Origin: CAZEVY01 sp964515555 | GTDB taxonomy: Bacteria > Acidobacteriota > Terriglobia > Bryobacterales > Bryobacteraceae | Length of the DNA: 64,000 nt | NCBI GenBank assembly: GCA_964515555.1 | Contig: CAZEVY010000010.1 | Span: 1-64,000, forward strand | Direction of reading: 5' to 3' | Shown: piece after piece, positions 9,295 through 17,118 of the stretch | How positions within the stretch are numbered: the first letter of the stretch is position 1 | Layout of the letters: every line of letters begins with the position of its first letter | Program-made: the position numbers and the translations under genes | Notes under the pieces: generated by a model | What the model saw: only the letters and a program-made list of their open reading frames with translations | Database searches by the model: none | Told to the model about the DNA's origin: nothing

Positions 9295-10048
9295 GGAGTC
9301 CTCCGGCGATGGCGCGAGCGGCATTCAGCAAGATGGTAGCATCGATGCCCACGGCGAGATACGAAACGCCGGCATCCCTCCACCGCCTCGCCGACGCCAT
9401 GTCGTCGCAAAACGTCCCGACCATCTTTCCGGCGGCGCGCGCCGACGCCACCGCCACGCGCATCTTCTCCTCCACCCGCGGGTGCGCCACCTCGCCCGGC
9501 ACGCCCATCGCCTGCGAAAGATCGTAGGGGCCGAGGAACACCACGTCGACGCCCTCCACCGCGAGAATCTCCGGAAGCTCTGCGACGCCGCGCGTTCCCT
9601 CGATGTGCAACACCACCGCCGTCTCTTCGTTGGCTCGCCGCAGATACTCGGCGGTCGGATAGCTGCGGTAGCTCGCCGCGCGCACGAACGGCTGCAACCC
9701 GCGTTCGCCGAGCGGATGGAATTTCGCCGCGCGCACGGCCGCGCGCGCCATCTCCGCCGACTCGATCTGCGGCACGTGCACGCCCGCCGCGCCCATATCG
9801 AGCGGCTGGCGTATGTCGACCGGATCGCAGCGCGCCACGCGCACCATCGGTGTCACGCCCGCGGCCGCCGCCGCGCGGATCATGTCTTCCGTGCGCCCGA
9901 GATCGATGGAGCCGTGCTCGCGGTCGACGATGACGAAGTCGAAGCCGCCGAGGCCGAGCGCCTCCACCACCTGCGGCGACGGGATCTCGACGAACACCCC
10001 AATCAGCGTGCGGCCGGAGCGGAGATCGAGAGGCTGCGAACGGATCAA
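9287..10048 (-). CDS. HpcH/HpaI-family aldolase
   Basis: This is a class II, divalent-metal pyruvate aldolase of the 2-keto-3-deoxy-L-rhamnonate / 4-hydroxy-2-oxoheptanedioate aldolase family, which cleaves 2-keto-3-deoxy sugar acids to pyruvate and an aldehyde. It is 253 residues long, the usual length. Family motifs are FDFVIVDREHGSID, GAAGVHVPQIES, a metal-ligand Glu in LHIEGTRG, and FLGPYDLSQAMG. The start is a TTG at 10048 that overlaps the stop of the upstream gene (TTGA) and has GGAG 9 bases upstream. The N-terminus LIRSQPLDLRSG then aligns with typical family starts. The exact substrate cannot be read from sequence. Confidence 0.9.
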   Translation of the reverse strand: MIRSQPLDLRSGRTLIGVFVEIPSPQVVEALGLGGFDFVIVDREHGSIDLGRTEDMIRAAAAAGVTPMVRVARCDPVDIRQPLDMGAAGVHVPQIESAEMARAAVRAAKFHPLGERGLQPFVRAASYRSYPTAEYLRRANEETAVVLHIEGTRGVAELPEILAVEGVDVVFLGPYDLSQAMGVPGEVAHPRVEEKMRVAVASARAAGKMVGTFCDDMASARRWRDAGVSYLAVGIDATILLNAARAIAGGLRD

Positions 10049-10572
10049 ACCAGCTGCTCCAGCATGCCGAACAGGTACTCGGCATCGAGCGGGCCGGTGC
10101 GCCGCGAGCGCGGATCGAGGAAGCGCCAGTGGCAGCCGTCGCGCTCGACGCAGTAGAAGATCCACTGCTCGTCCATCTCCTCGCGATCCAGCCGCTCCTG
10201 GTTGAACCAGCGCACCGCCCCCTGGAGGATGTACGGGATGCGGAACTGCTCGGTCGACGAGGGCGCGTCGGTGGCCTCGTAGGTCAGTTGGACGATGCGG
10301 CCGCGCGCCTGCACCTGGAGAATGTTCTTGCCCGGATCGCGGAAGGCCTCCTCGACGAACTCCGCCGGCGCCAGCTCGATCTGGAGCTTGGTCAGCATCG
10401 GATTGATCTGCGCCACCGTGTAGCGGCAGAGCGCGTGCAATTCTCGTGCTCCCCGCCGGCGCAGCTCGGCGGACCGATGGGCTTCGTCGATGCGGTGCTG
10501 ATCGGCTTCGGCCAGCGCGTCCAGGCGCGCCGCCAGCTTGCGGATGCGATCCTGAGGCTTCATGCCGATCAT
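10045..10572 (-). CDS. Hypothetical protein, first gene of the selD unit
   Basis: The protein is 175 residues long (172 if the second Met is used), soluble, and of no family I recognise. The first 45 residues are charged and helical, probably a coiled coil (RIRKLAARLDALAEADQHRI). The rest looks like an alpha/beta domain with the aromatic stretch EQWIFYCVERDGCHWRFLD. Its TGA overlaps the TTG start of the aldolase. A palindromic repeat arm (10586-10608) sits just upstream. Confidence 0.75.
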   Translation of the reverse strand: MIGMKPQDRIRKLAARLDALAEADQHRIDEAHRSAELRRRGARELHALCRYTVAQINPMLTKLQIELAPAEFVEEAFRDPGKNILQVQARGRIVQLTYEATDAPSSTEQFRIPYILQGAVRWFNQERLDREEMDEQWIFYCVERDGCHWRFLDPRSRRTGPLDAEYLFGMLEQLV

Positions 10573-10585
10573 CGTTTAGTCTACC

Positions 10586-10608
10586 GAGCCGCGCGCGTCA
10601 GCGAGCGG
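10586..10608. repeat. Single arm of the dispersed palindromic repeat
   Basis: This 23-base arm begins GAGCCGCG and ends GCGAGCGG. It differs at one base from the reverse complement of the left arm of the copy at 12377-12428. It lies upstream of the gene at 10572. Confidence 0.7.
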
Positions 10609-10715
10609 TTTCCCCTGTTTCGGCATCCTGCTAGATCTGGTGTTCTGTCACGACCAAGAACTTGATGGCCATGGATCATTTCAGATGAACCCGATCTAGG
10701 ATTACAAGGCCTTTT

Positions 10716-10748
10716 CCATCTGCGTTAATCCGCGTTCATCTGCGGCCA
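10716..10748. repeat. Short 10-base-period repeat
   Basis: The stretch reads ATCTGCGTTA, ATCCGCGTTC, ATCTGCGGCC: three near-copies of a 10-base unit in the intergenic space between the gene starting at 10572 and the end of holA. A one-turn helical period fits a protein-binding or REP-like element, but no function is shown. Confidence 0.55.
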
Positions 10749-10797
10749 TATCATTTTTCCTTCTCAAGGTATGGGCCGTTGCTAGCCGGACACCACG

Positions 10798-11880
10798 CTA
10801 GCTCCTCGGCTTCGTAACGTCCACGACGAACTCCTCCATTATGATGCGGTCGTCGGGACGCGCGTCGCGCAGCGCGAAGTCGGCCTCGAAAACGCGGCGG
10901 ACGGCTCGCTCCAGTTGATCGCCGGAGAAGCGCGAGACCGTCTCCTGGATCTGGCCGGCGCGCGACTGCCACATGGCGACTCCGTGCCGCGAGAAGTGCG
11001 ACATAATCTGCCCCGCGCCGCGCAGTCCGAGGTCGCGCGCGGCCAGCGACTGCCGGAACTGCGTCGCGAGAAACGTCAGTACCAGCGGCAGGTATTCGCC
11101 CTCCCGAACCAGCGTGTCGAGCAGGCCCAGCGCGGCCGCCCGGTCGCCGCGTCCGAGCGCGTTCACCAGCTCGAAGATGTTGGCCGCCCGCGCGCTCGGC
11201 ACCAGCGCGGCGATATCGGCGGCCGTGATGCGCGCTCCCTCGCCCTGGAACAGCCGGAGCTTTTCGATTTCGAGCGCGATGCGCGAGGCGTCGCCGCCCA
11301 CCGCCTCCACCAGCAGGTCGAGCTCGGCTTCGCCGGCCGCCAGCCCGGCCTCCTTGGCGAGCCTGCGCGCCAGCCGCGCCGCCGCCTGGTCCGAAAGACG
11401 CGCGAACTCCACCACCGCGCTCACCGCCCCGTAGAACTTGCGGACGCGCTCGTTCTTCGCTTTGTCGTCGCCCTCGAACTCGTACTTCCGCGCGTCGAAG
11501 ACCACCACCACGCCGGGCGTCGGGTCCTTCAGATACGCCGCCAGCGACTCCGCTCCCGCGGCGCCCCCGGACGGTTCGCCGTCGTCGTCGCTCGCCGCCG
11601 CGGCCCGGCCCTTGGGAAGCGCCGATTCGGCCGACGCCACCCAGATCAGCCTTCGCGCGGAGAACAGCGAGAGCGAGCGCGCGTCGTCGACCGCCTCGGC
11701 CATGGTGCGCGCGTCCAGATCGTGCCGCGCGAAGCCTTCGGCCTGCTCCTCGGGGGCGAGATGCCGGTCGAGCAGCGCGCGGCGGCACTCGTCGCGTTGC
11801 CAGGTCTCGGGACCGAGAAAAAGGTACACCGGCGCCGGCGGCGATTTCTGGATCTGCGCGAGGAACTGGTCGGGCGTCAT
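10798..11880 (-). CDS. holA: DNA polymerase III subunit delta
   Basis: HolA is the clamp-loader subunit that opens the beta sliding clamp. The 360-residue protein begins MTPDQFLAQIQKSP and contains the family features PVYLFLGPETWQRDECRRAL near the N-terminus, the domain II element FELVNALGRGDRAAALGLLD, and a helical C-terminal collar domain. Its start ATG shares one base with the lptE stop (TGATG), so it is translated from the psd-pssA-asd-like-lptE unit. Linkage of lptE to holA is common in bacteria. A Ser/Gly/Asp-rich insertion (about residues 105-120) is specific to this protein. Confidence 0.93.
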   Translation of the reverse strand: MTPDQFLAQIQKSPPAPVYLFLGPETWQRDECRRALLDRHLAPEEQAEGFARHDLDARTMAEAVDDARSLSLFSARRLIWVASAESALPKGRAAAASDDDGEPSGGAAGAESLAAYLKDPTPGVVVVFDARKYEFEGDDKAKNERVRKFYGAVSAVVEFARLSDQAAARLARRLAKEAGLAAGEAELDLLVEAVGGDASRIALEIEKLRLFQGEGARITAADIAALVPSARAANIFELVNALGRGDRAAALGLLDTLVREGEYLPLVLTFLATQFRQSLAARDLGLRGAGQIMSHFSRHGVAMWQSRAGQIQETVSRFSGDQLERAVRRVFEADFALRDARPDDRIIMEEFVVDVTKPRS

Positions 11881-12440
11881 CAGAAGTTCTCGATCACCGC
11901 GCTGACGACCGTCCGCGCGACGTCCTGCGCCAGCCGTTCGAGCGCCGCACCGCTCTCCTCGAAATAGGCCACCTGGTCGACGCTGATCTCGTAGCGCTGC
12001 CGCGCCTCGATCTGCCGCGCGAAGAGCGCCTTTCCGGAAGCCCGCTCGGTGAGCTTCACCTGGAGCACGATCGTCACCTGCACCACCGTCGACCGGCTCG
12101 ACACTGGGTCGGAAACCACCGGGTAGGCGAACGAATTCAGAATCGAGCCTTCCAGCACGGCATCGGCCTGCGAGCGGTCGTGGATCACGTCGTACCGCGT
12201 GCGCCGCTGGAACTCGCGGCCGATGGAGGCGGGCAGCGCCTCGGTGAGGCGGTATCGCGTGGTGGCGTTGCCGAATGCGGGAATGGCGATCGTCCGCAGC
12301 GATTTCGGGAGCAGGTCGGCGCGCCCTGCCACTCGATACCCGCAGGCGTAGGAGAGGAGGAGAAGCGCAACCAGACCGCTCGCTAACGCGCGCGGCTCCG
12401 TAACTGAGCCGCGACCGTGAGGGAGCGGATGAGCCCTCAT
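11880..12440 (-). CDS. lptE: LPS assembly lipoprotein LptE
   Basis: LptE plugs the LptD outer-membrane barrel that delivers LPS to the cell surface. The 186-residue protein has a hydrophobic signal segment ending at the lipidated cysteine in SYACGYRVAG, then the typical LptE/LptE-like fold with ATTRYRLTEAL and DAVLEGSILNSF. The ATG at 12440 overlaps the stop of the upstream gene (ATGA). The first 20 residues (HPLPHGRGSVTEP region) are encoded by a dispersed palindromic repeat (12377-12428), so the n-region of the signal peptide is repeat-derived. A later start inside the repeat is possible but lacks a clear ribosome site. Confidence 0.88.
   Translation of the reverse strand: MRAHPLPHGRGSVTEPRALASGLVALLLLSYACGYRVAGRADLLPKSLRTIAIPAFGNATTRYRLTEALPASIGREFQRRTRYDVIHDRSQADAVLEGSILNSFAYPVVSDPVSSRSTVVQVTIVLQVKLTERASGKALFARQIEARQRYEISVDQVAYFEESGAALERLAQDVARTVVSAVIENF
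12377..12428. repeat. Dispersed palindromic repeat, full copy
   Basis: Two 23-base arms (12377-12399 and 12406-12428) are inverted copies with four mismatches around a short loop, giving a strong hairpin. The right arm starts GAGCCGCG and ends GGGAGCGG. Related arms occur at 10586, 15034, 26045, 27866 and 46790. This copy lies inside the 5' end of lptE. Confidence 0.8.
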
Positions 12441-13438
12441 GACTTCGCCACCGCGAGCGTGCGCGCGACCATGAGCGCGTTCTCCGCGGCCAGCCGATGA
12501 TTGTCGGCCACGATCCAGAACCAGGCCGCGTTCGCGCAATTGCGGTCGGATTCGATGGCACCCACCGTGATGCCGCTCCGCGACGCCACGCCTACGTTCG
12601 TGGGCGGCTCCACGTCACGGCCATGCACGTCGATTCCGCCTCCCGCGAGCGCAGCGGCCAGCTCGCCGGCGTCGGCGCGCGACTCCATCTCGACCCACAG
12701 CGAAGCGCTGTGCCCGTGAAACACCGGCGCTTGCACCAGGCGCACCGACGGCATCGGAACGCCGCCGCGTCGGGCGAGCAGCGTCGCCAGGTGCTGGTCG
12801 AGCCGTAGCTCGAAGGTCTCGATCGGCTCGCGCGCCTCGCTGCCGTAGCGCGCCAGCATGTTGAAGGCGATCTGCGCGTCGAAGACTTCCTGCGGCAGGC
12901 TCTGGAACGAGAGCAGTTGCACGGTCTGCTTGTGAATCTCGTCGACGCCGCGCCGGCCGCGCTCGCTGGCGGGCTCGAAGACCGTCGCCACCGCGCGGCG
13001 AATGGTATGCCGTTCCGCGAGCCGCGCGAGAAACATCGCCAGCGCGATCGACGCCGGATGCGCGACCACGTGCACGCGCCCGGCCGCGGCGGTCCACGCC
13101 GCGCCCTCGGCGAGAGGTGCGCGAATCTGCGCTTCGGGCAGCGCCTCGAGGCCGTGGCTCAGGTCGACCAGCGGCGTCGCCGCGCGCGCCGTGAGATCGT
13201 AGGCGCGGCGGCTGGTCTCGGCCGATCCCGCCAGGAAGACGACCGCCGCGCCCGCCAGCGTGTCGGCCTCGAGCGGCGCGATCACGGAGGCCTCGTCGTC
13301 CTCGGCGGTGATCACGGCGTCGCCGCCCGAGGCGTGTCCCTTCAAACGATACTCCGGCGCGCCGTCGGCCAGCAGGTCGCGCAGGTCTTTCCCGAGCAGC
13401 GTCTCGACGCCGACGATGACGGCCAGCGGCTTCGCCAT
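12437..13438 (-). CDS. Aspartate-semialdehyde dehydrogenase-like protein lacking the catalytic cysteine
   Basis: The 333-residue protein has the ASADH/ArgC two-domain layout: an N-terminal NADP-type fold and the C-terminal dimerisation domain, with the conserved APVFHGHSASL active-site His region. The position of the catalytic Cys (normally PNCS) reads AHPASIAL, with Ser130 (codon 13049-13051). The N-terminal nucleotide loop is also altered, to GVETLLG. It therefore cannot work as a normal Asd and may be structural or regulatory. It starts 2 bases after the pssA stop and overlaps lptE by 4 bases, so it belongs to the envelope unit rather than a lysine/threonine operon. The family is clear; the role is unknown. 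Confidence 0.82.
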   Translation of the reverse strand: MAKPLAVIVGVETLLGKDLRDLLADGAPEYRLKGHASGGDAVITAEDDEASVIAPLEADTLAGAAVVFLAGSAETSRRAYDLTARAATPLVDLSHGLEALPEAQIRAPLAEGAAWTAAAGRVHVVAHPASIALAMFLARLAERHTIRRAVATVFEPASERGRRGVDEIHKQTVQLLSFQSLPQEVFDAQIAFNMLARYGSEAREPIETFELRLDQHLATLLARRGGVPMPSVRLVQAPVFHGHSASLWVEMESRADAGELAAALAGGGIDVHGRDVEPPTNVGVASRSGITVGAIESDRNCANAAWFWIVADNHRLAAENALMVARTLAVAKS

Positions 13439-13440
13439 CG

Positions 13441-14367
13441 TCAGCCGGCCTGCGTTTCGGGCTGCGCGGGCGGCACCGGGCGCAGCTTACGCTTGACGAT
13501 TCCGCCGAGGCGAATGAGAATGCCGCTCGAGACGTACGAAGACGCCATGCCGAGCAGCACCGGCTGCGGGTAGTTCCAGATCAGATAAATCAGGCTTCCG
13601 AGCAGCACCACGCTGATCGGCGATCGCGGCCGCAGCAGGCTGATCTCCTTGAAGCTGCGATAGCGCCAGCGGCTGACCATCAGGAAGGAGAGCAGGAACA
13701 GCGTCGCCAGCCAGGCTACCGCCACCGGCCACCATTCGATGGGCGAGGAATCCGCCGCGAACACCACCGCGGCCACCATGGCGGCGGCGCCCGGAATCGG
13801 CAGTCCGACGAAGTATCGCCGGTCGGTGCGCCCCGGATTCTTCGGCAGCGGATTCACCTGCACGTTGAAGCGCGCCAGCCGCGCCGCGCCGCACAGCAGG
13901 AACAGGAAACACACGAAGTAGCCGGCGCGCACGACGTGCTCGCGCAGCGGCCCCGCGACGTTGGGGTCGACGAACTGGACGCCCCAGGCGAAGGCCAGCA
14001 CCGCGGGCGCGAGGCCGAACGTGATGATGTCGGCCAGCGAATCCAGCTCGCGTCCGAAGTCGCTGACGGTGCCCGTGAGCCGCGCGATGTTGCCGTCGAG
14101 ACCGTCTAGAAAAACGGCGATGCCGATGGCCTTGGCGGCGGCCTCGAAGAAAAGCTGGGGCGACCCGTCGGGCCGCGCCCCGGCGATGACCGCCTCGAGC
14201 GATTTCATAATCGAGAGGTACCCGAGAAAGATGTTGCCCGCAGTAAACAGCGCCGGCAGCGCGTAGGCGGCGCGGCGCGGCCGGCGGTCCGGCGATCGCG
14301 GATCGATCAGCCGCTCGCGAAGACGCAGGCGGTCGCGGAGCCGAAGCCGCCGCATGGCCCCTCTCAT
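13441..14367 (-). CDS. pssA: CDP-diacylglycerol-serine O-phosphatidyltransferase
   Basis: PssA makes phosphatidylserine from CDP-diacylglycerol and serine at the inner membrane. The 308-residue protein carries the complete CDP-alcohol phosphotransferase motif, DGxxAR...G...D...D, within FLDGLDGNIARLTG and FGRELDSLADIITFG, plus six or more hydrophobic segments. The start ATG at 14367 overlaps the psd stop (ATGA) and has AGGAAGG upstream. The N-terminus is unusually Arg-rich, about 30 residues before the first membrane segment. Product and next enzyme (Psd) are encoded side by side. Confidence 0.93.
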   Translation of the reverse strand: MRGAMRRLRLRDRLRLRERLIDPRSPDRRPRRAAYALPALFTAGNIFLGYLSIMKSLEAVIAGARPDGSPQLFFEAAAKAIGIAVFLDGLDGNIARLTGTVSDFGRELDSLADIITFGLAPAVLAFAWGVQFVDPNVAGPLREHVVRAGYFVCFLFLLCGAARLARFNVQVNPLPKNPGRTDRRYFVGLPIPGAAAMVAAVVFAADSSPIEWWPVAVAWLATLFLLSFLMVSRWRYRSFKEISLLRPRSPISVVLLGSLIYLIWNYPQPVLLGMASSYVSSGILIRLGGIVKRKLRPVPPAQPETQAG

Positions 14368-14969
14368 TGGCCCTTCCTCCTGGCGATGACGCTCGCGCCC
14401 GCGCGCACGCGCTCGCCCAGGCGCGCCTCGATTTCCCACTCGGGTCCGAATACGACGTCCATGCGCGAGCCGAACTGAATCAATCCGACGCGCTCGCCGA
14501 TGCGTACCTGGTCGCCCACGCGCTTGTTAAAGACGATGCGGCGCGCCACCAGCCCGGCGATCTGCTTGAAAACTACTCGCGTGCCGTCGCCCTCGACCGC
14601 CACCGTGTTCTGCTCGTTGGCCGAAGAGGCCTCCTCGCGCGAAGCGACCAGAAACTGGCCGGGCTTGTAGTCGACGCTCGTGATGCGCCCCGAGATCGGC
14701 GTGCGGTTGACGTGCACGTCGAAGACGCTGAGAAAGATGCTGATGCGGCGGCGCCCGCCCTCTTCCTCCTTCACGGCGACCACCTTGCCGTCCGCCGGCG
14801 ATACGGCGACCGGTCCGGATGGCGCCTGCCGCTCGGGATCGCGGAAAAAGTACAAACAGAACAGGGCCAGAATGTAGAACGGGATTCCCCAGACCGGCCG
14901 CGCCAGCCAGGAGATCACCAGTCCGCCGGCGACCAGTCCGGCGGCGTAGTAGATTCCGGTGATGACCAT
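14364..14969 (-). CDS. psd: Phosphatidylserine decarboxylase proenzyme, short type
   Basis: Psd decarboxylates phosphatidylserine to phosphatidylethanolamine. The 201-residue protein is the short bacterial/archaeal type with two N-terminal membrane helices. It shows AVSPADGKVV, the catalytic-triad region FDVHVNRTPISG, and the self-cleavage site FGSRMD, where cleavage before Ser creates the pyruvoyl group. It is the first gene of the unit psd-pssA-asd-like-lptE-holA, all overlapping or 2 bases apart. Confidence 0.93.
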   Translation of the reverse strand: MVITGIYYAAGLVAGGLVISWLARPVWGIPFYILALFCLYFFRDPERQAPSGPVAVSPADGKVVAVKEEEGGRRRISIFLSVFDVHVNRTPISGRITSVDYKPGQFLVASREEASSANEQNTVAVEGDGTRVVFKQIAGLVARRIVFNKRVGDQVRIGERVGLIQFGSRMDVVFGPEWEIEARLGERVRAGASVIARRKGQ

Positions 14970-15033
14970 GACGGGCGGGACTCCTCTCGTCTATTCTCGC
15001 AAATCCCCCATGGAACCGAGCCGCCTCCGAACC

Positions 15034-15055
15034 GAGCCGCAACCAGAGGGAGCGG
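15034..15055. repeat. Dispersed palindromic repeat arm
   Basis: A 22-base arm starting GAGCCGC and ending GGGAGCGG, followed by TCCGGCG. It lies between psd and the PQQ dehydrogenase and matches the copies at 12406 and 46790. Confidence 0.65.
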
Positions 15056-15081
15056 TCCGGCGAGAATCGTCCGCCGATCCC

Positions 15082-17081
15082 CTAGTCGGGCAGCGCGAAA
15101 GCGACCAGCTCATCCGAAGCGCCGTCGTTATACTTGTTCCCGCCGCCGGCGGCGACCACGACGAACTGTCTCTTGGTGCGGCGGCCCAGGTACGTGGCGG
15201 GCGTGGCGTGAGCGCTGGCGGCGAGCGTCGTNNNNNNNNNNNNNNNNNNNNNNNNNNNNNNNNNNNNNNNNNNNNNNNNNNNNNNNNNNNNNNNNNNNNN
15301 NNNNNNNNNNNNNNNNNNNNNNNNNNNNNNNTGCGGCGGCCCAGGTACGTGGCGGGCGTGGCGTGAGCGCTGGCGGCGAGCGTCGTTTCCCACAGTAGCG
15401 CGCCGCTGTCTTTGTCGAATGCGCGGAAGCGCCGATCGTTGGTCGCGCCGATGAACACCAGACCTCCCGCGGTCACGATCGACCCCCCGAGATTGGGCGC
15501 GCCGGTCGCCGGCAGTCCGCGCGCCATCAGTTCGTCGACGACGCCCAGGGTGATCCGCCACCGGAACTCGCCGCGGTCGAGGTCGATGGCGGTGAGGTGG
15601 CCCCAGGGCGGCTGCTGGCAGGGGATCTGCTCCGCGGTCCAGAAGCGCGAGTTGGGCGTCCCCGAGCCGCGCGTGCGATACGACACCGTGCGGCCCTCGC
15701 GCGGAATCATCCGATACAGCATGCCGACGTCCATCGAATTCACGAACAGCGTGCGGGTCTCCGGGTCGAACGACGCGCCGCCCCAGTTGGCGCCGCCGTT
15801 GGTGCCGGGAAACAGCACCGTCGGCTTCAACCCGATGGGCGTGTACAACGCGCCGAACACCGCGCCCTCGGCGATCTTCGCGCAGGCGGCCTTCAGCTCG
15901 GGCGTCAGCGTGTTGAGCTCCTCGGCGCGCATGTTCTGGCGCGTGTAAGGCGGCGGCTTGACGGGGACGGGCTGCCGCGGATACGCCTGCTCGCCGGGGA
16001 CTTCGCTCGCCGGAACGGCGCGCTCCTCGATCTCGAACAGCGGCTTGCCCGTCACGCGATCGAACAAGAACGTGAATCCCTGTTTTGTGATCTGCGCGAC
16101 TGCCGGAACCAGCCGCCCGCCGCGCCGCACGGCGACCAGTGTCGGCTGCGCGGGCAGATCGTAGTCCCAGATGTTGTGCCGAAGCGTCTGGTAGTGCCAG
16201 CGCCGGCGGCCACTGGCGGCGTCGAGCGCGACCACGGAGTCGCCGAACAGGTTGGCGCCGGGCCGGTCGCCGCCGTAGTAATCGTAGGCGGGCGACGTGA
16301 GCGGCACGAACACGAGTCCGCGCGCCGGGTCGACGCTCAGCATCGACCAGGCATTGACGCCGCCGCGATCCTTCCATGCGTCGCCTTCCCACGTCTCGTG
16401 GCCGAACTCGCCGGGTCGCGGGACGGTGTGGAATCGCCAGACCTCGCGGCCCGAGTGGACATCGAAGGCGCGGATGTCGCCGGCGGCGCCGTGGGGCTCG
16501 CCGTCGGAGTTCAGCGATCCGCAGATGACGAGATTCTTATAAACAACGGGCGGCGAAGTCAGCGAGTAGCCCTGCTGCGGAAACTGGTCGGCGACGCCCG
16601 CGCGCAAATCGACCGCGCCGTCGGCGCCGAAGGTGCGGACCGGCCTTCCGCTCGCCGCGTCGACCGCGTGCAATCGGCCGTCGAGATCGCCGTAGTAGAG
16701 CCGCCGCGCGCGCCCGTCGGTCCAATACGCCGCGCCGCGGTTGATGTAGAGGTTGTGCGGGCGTCGCTTGTCGATCTTCGGATCGAAGGCCCACCGCTCG
16801 CGACCCGTCTCGGCGTCGAGCGCGATTAGCCGGCAGAAGGGCGTCGTCACGTAGAGGACGCCGTCGACCACCAGCGGCGTCGCCTCGAAGGCGCTGCGCA
16901 CCGGGAGCGTCCTGCCGTCGCTCACGTCGCCGGTGTTGTAGCTCCAGGCGACCCGGAGCCTGGCGACGTTGGAGCGGTGGATCTGCTTCAGTTGCGAATG
17001 CCTCGCGCCGCCGGCGTCGCCGCCGTAGTGCGGCCACTCCTGTGCGAGCGCGGCCAGCGGCAACAGAATCGCGAGTCGCAT
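15082..17081 (-). CDS. PQQ-dependent (quinoprotein) dehydrogenase, split by a false gap
   Basis: This is a periplasmic eight-bladed propeller dehydrogenase of the glucose/alcohol quinoprotein type, oxidising sugars or alcohols with PQQ. It starts with a short signal peptide (MRLAILLPLAALAQ). Propeller and PQQ-site motifs include HNIWDYDLPAQPTLV, GGANWGGASFDPETR and GATNDRRFRAFDKDSGALLW. The 100-N gap at 15232-15331 breaks the frame. Its flanks are an exact 55-base duplicate, and removing 155 bases restores one 614-residue frame ending GASDELVAFALPD. No cytochrome domain is present. It is divergent from the DUF418 gene, with 37 bases between starts. The substrate is not readable from sequence. 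Confidence 0.88.
15177..15386. other. Assembly join: exact 55-base duplicate flanking 100 N
   Basis: Bases 15177-15231 and 15332-15386 are identical over 55 positions. The contigs evidently overlap, and the 100 N are a scaffolding placeholder. Collapsing the join restores the PQQ dehydrogenase frame. Confidence 0.93.
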
Positions 17082-17118
17082 GAGTATCAGGTTATCCGAC
17101 TCTGATATCCTCGGCGTC

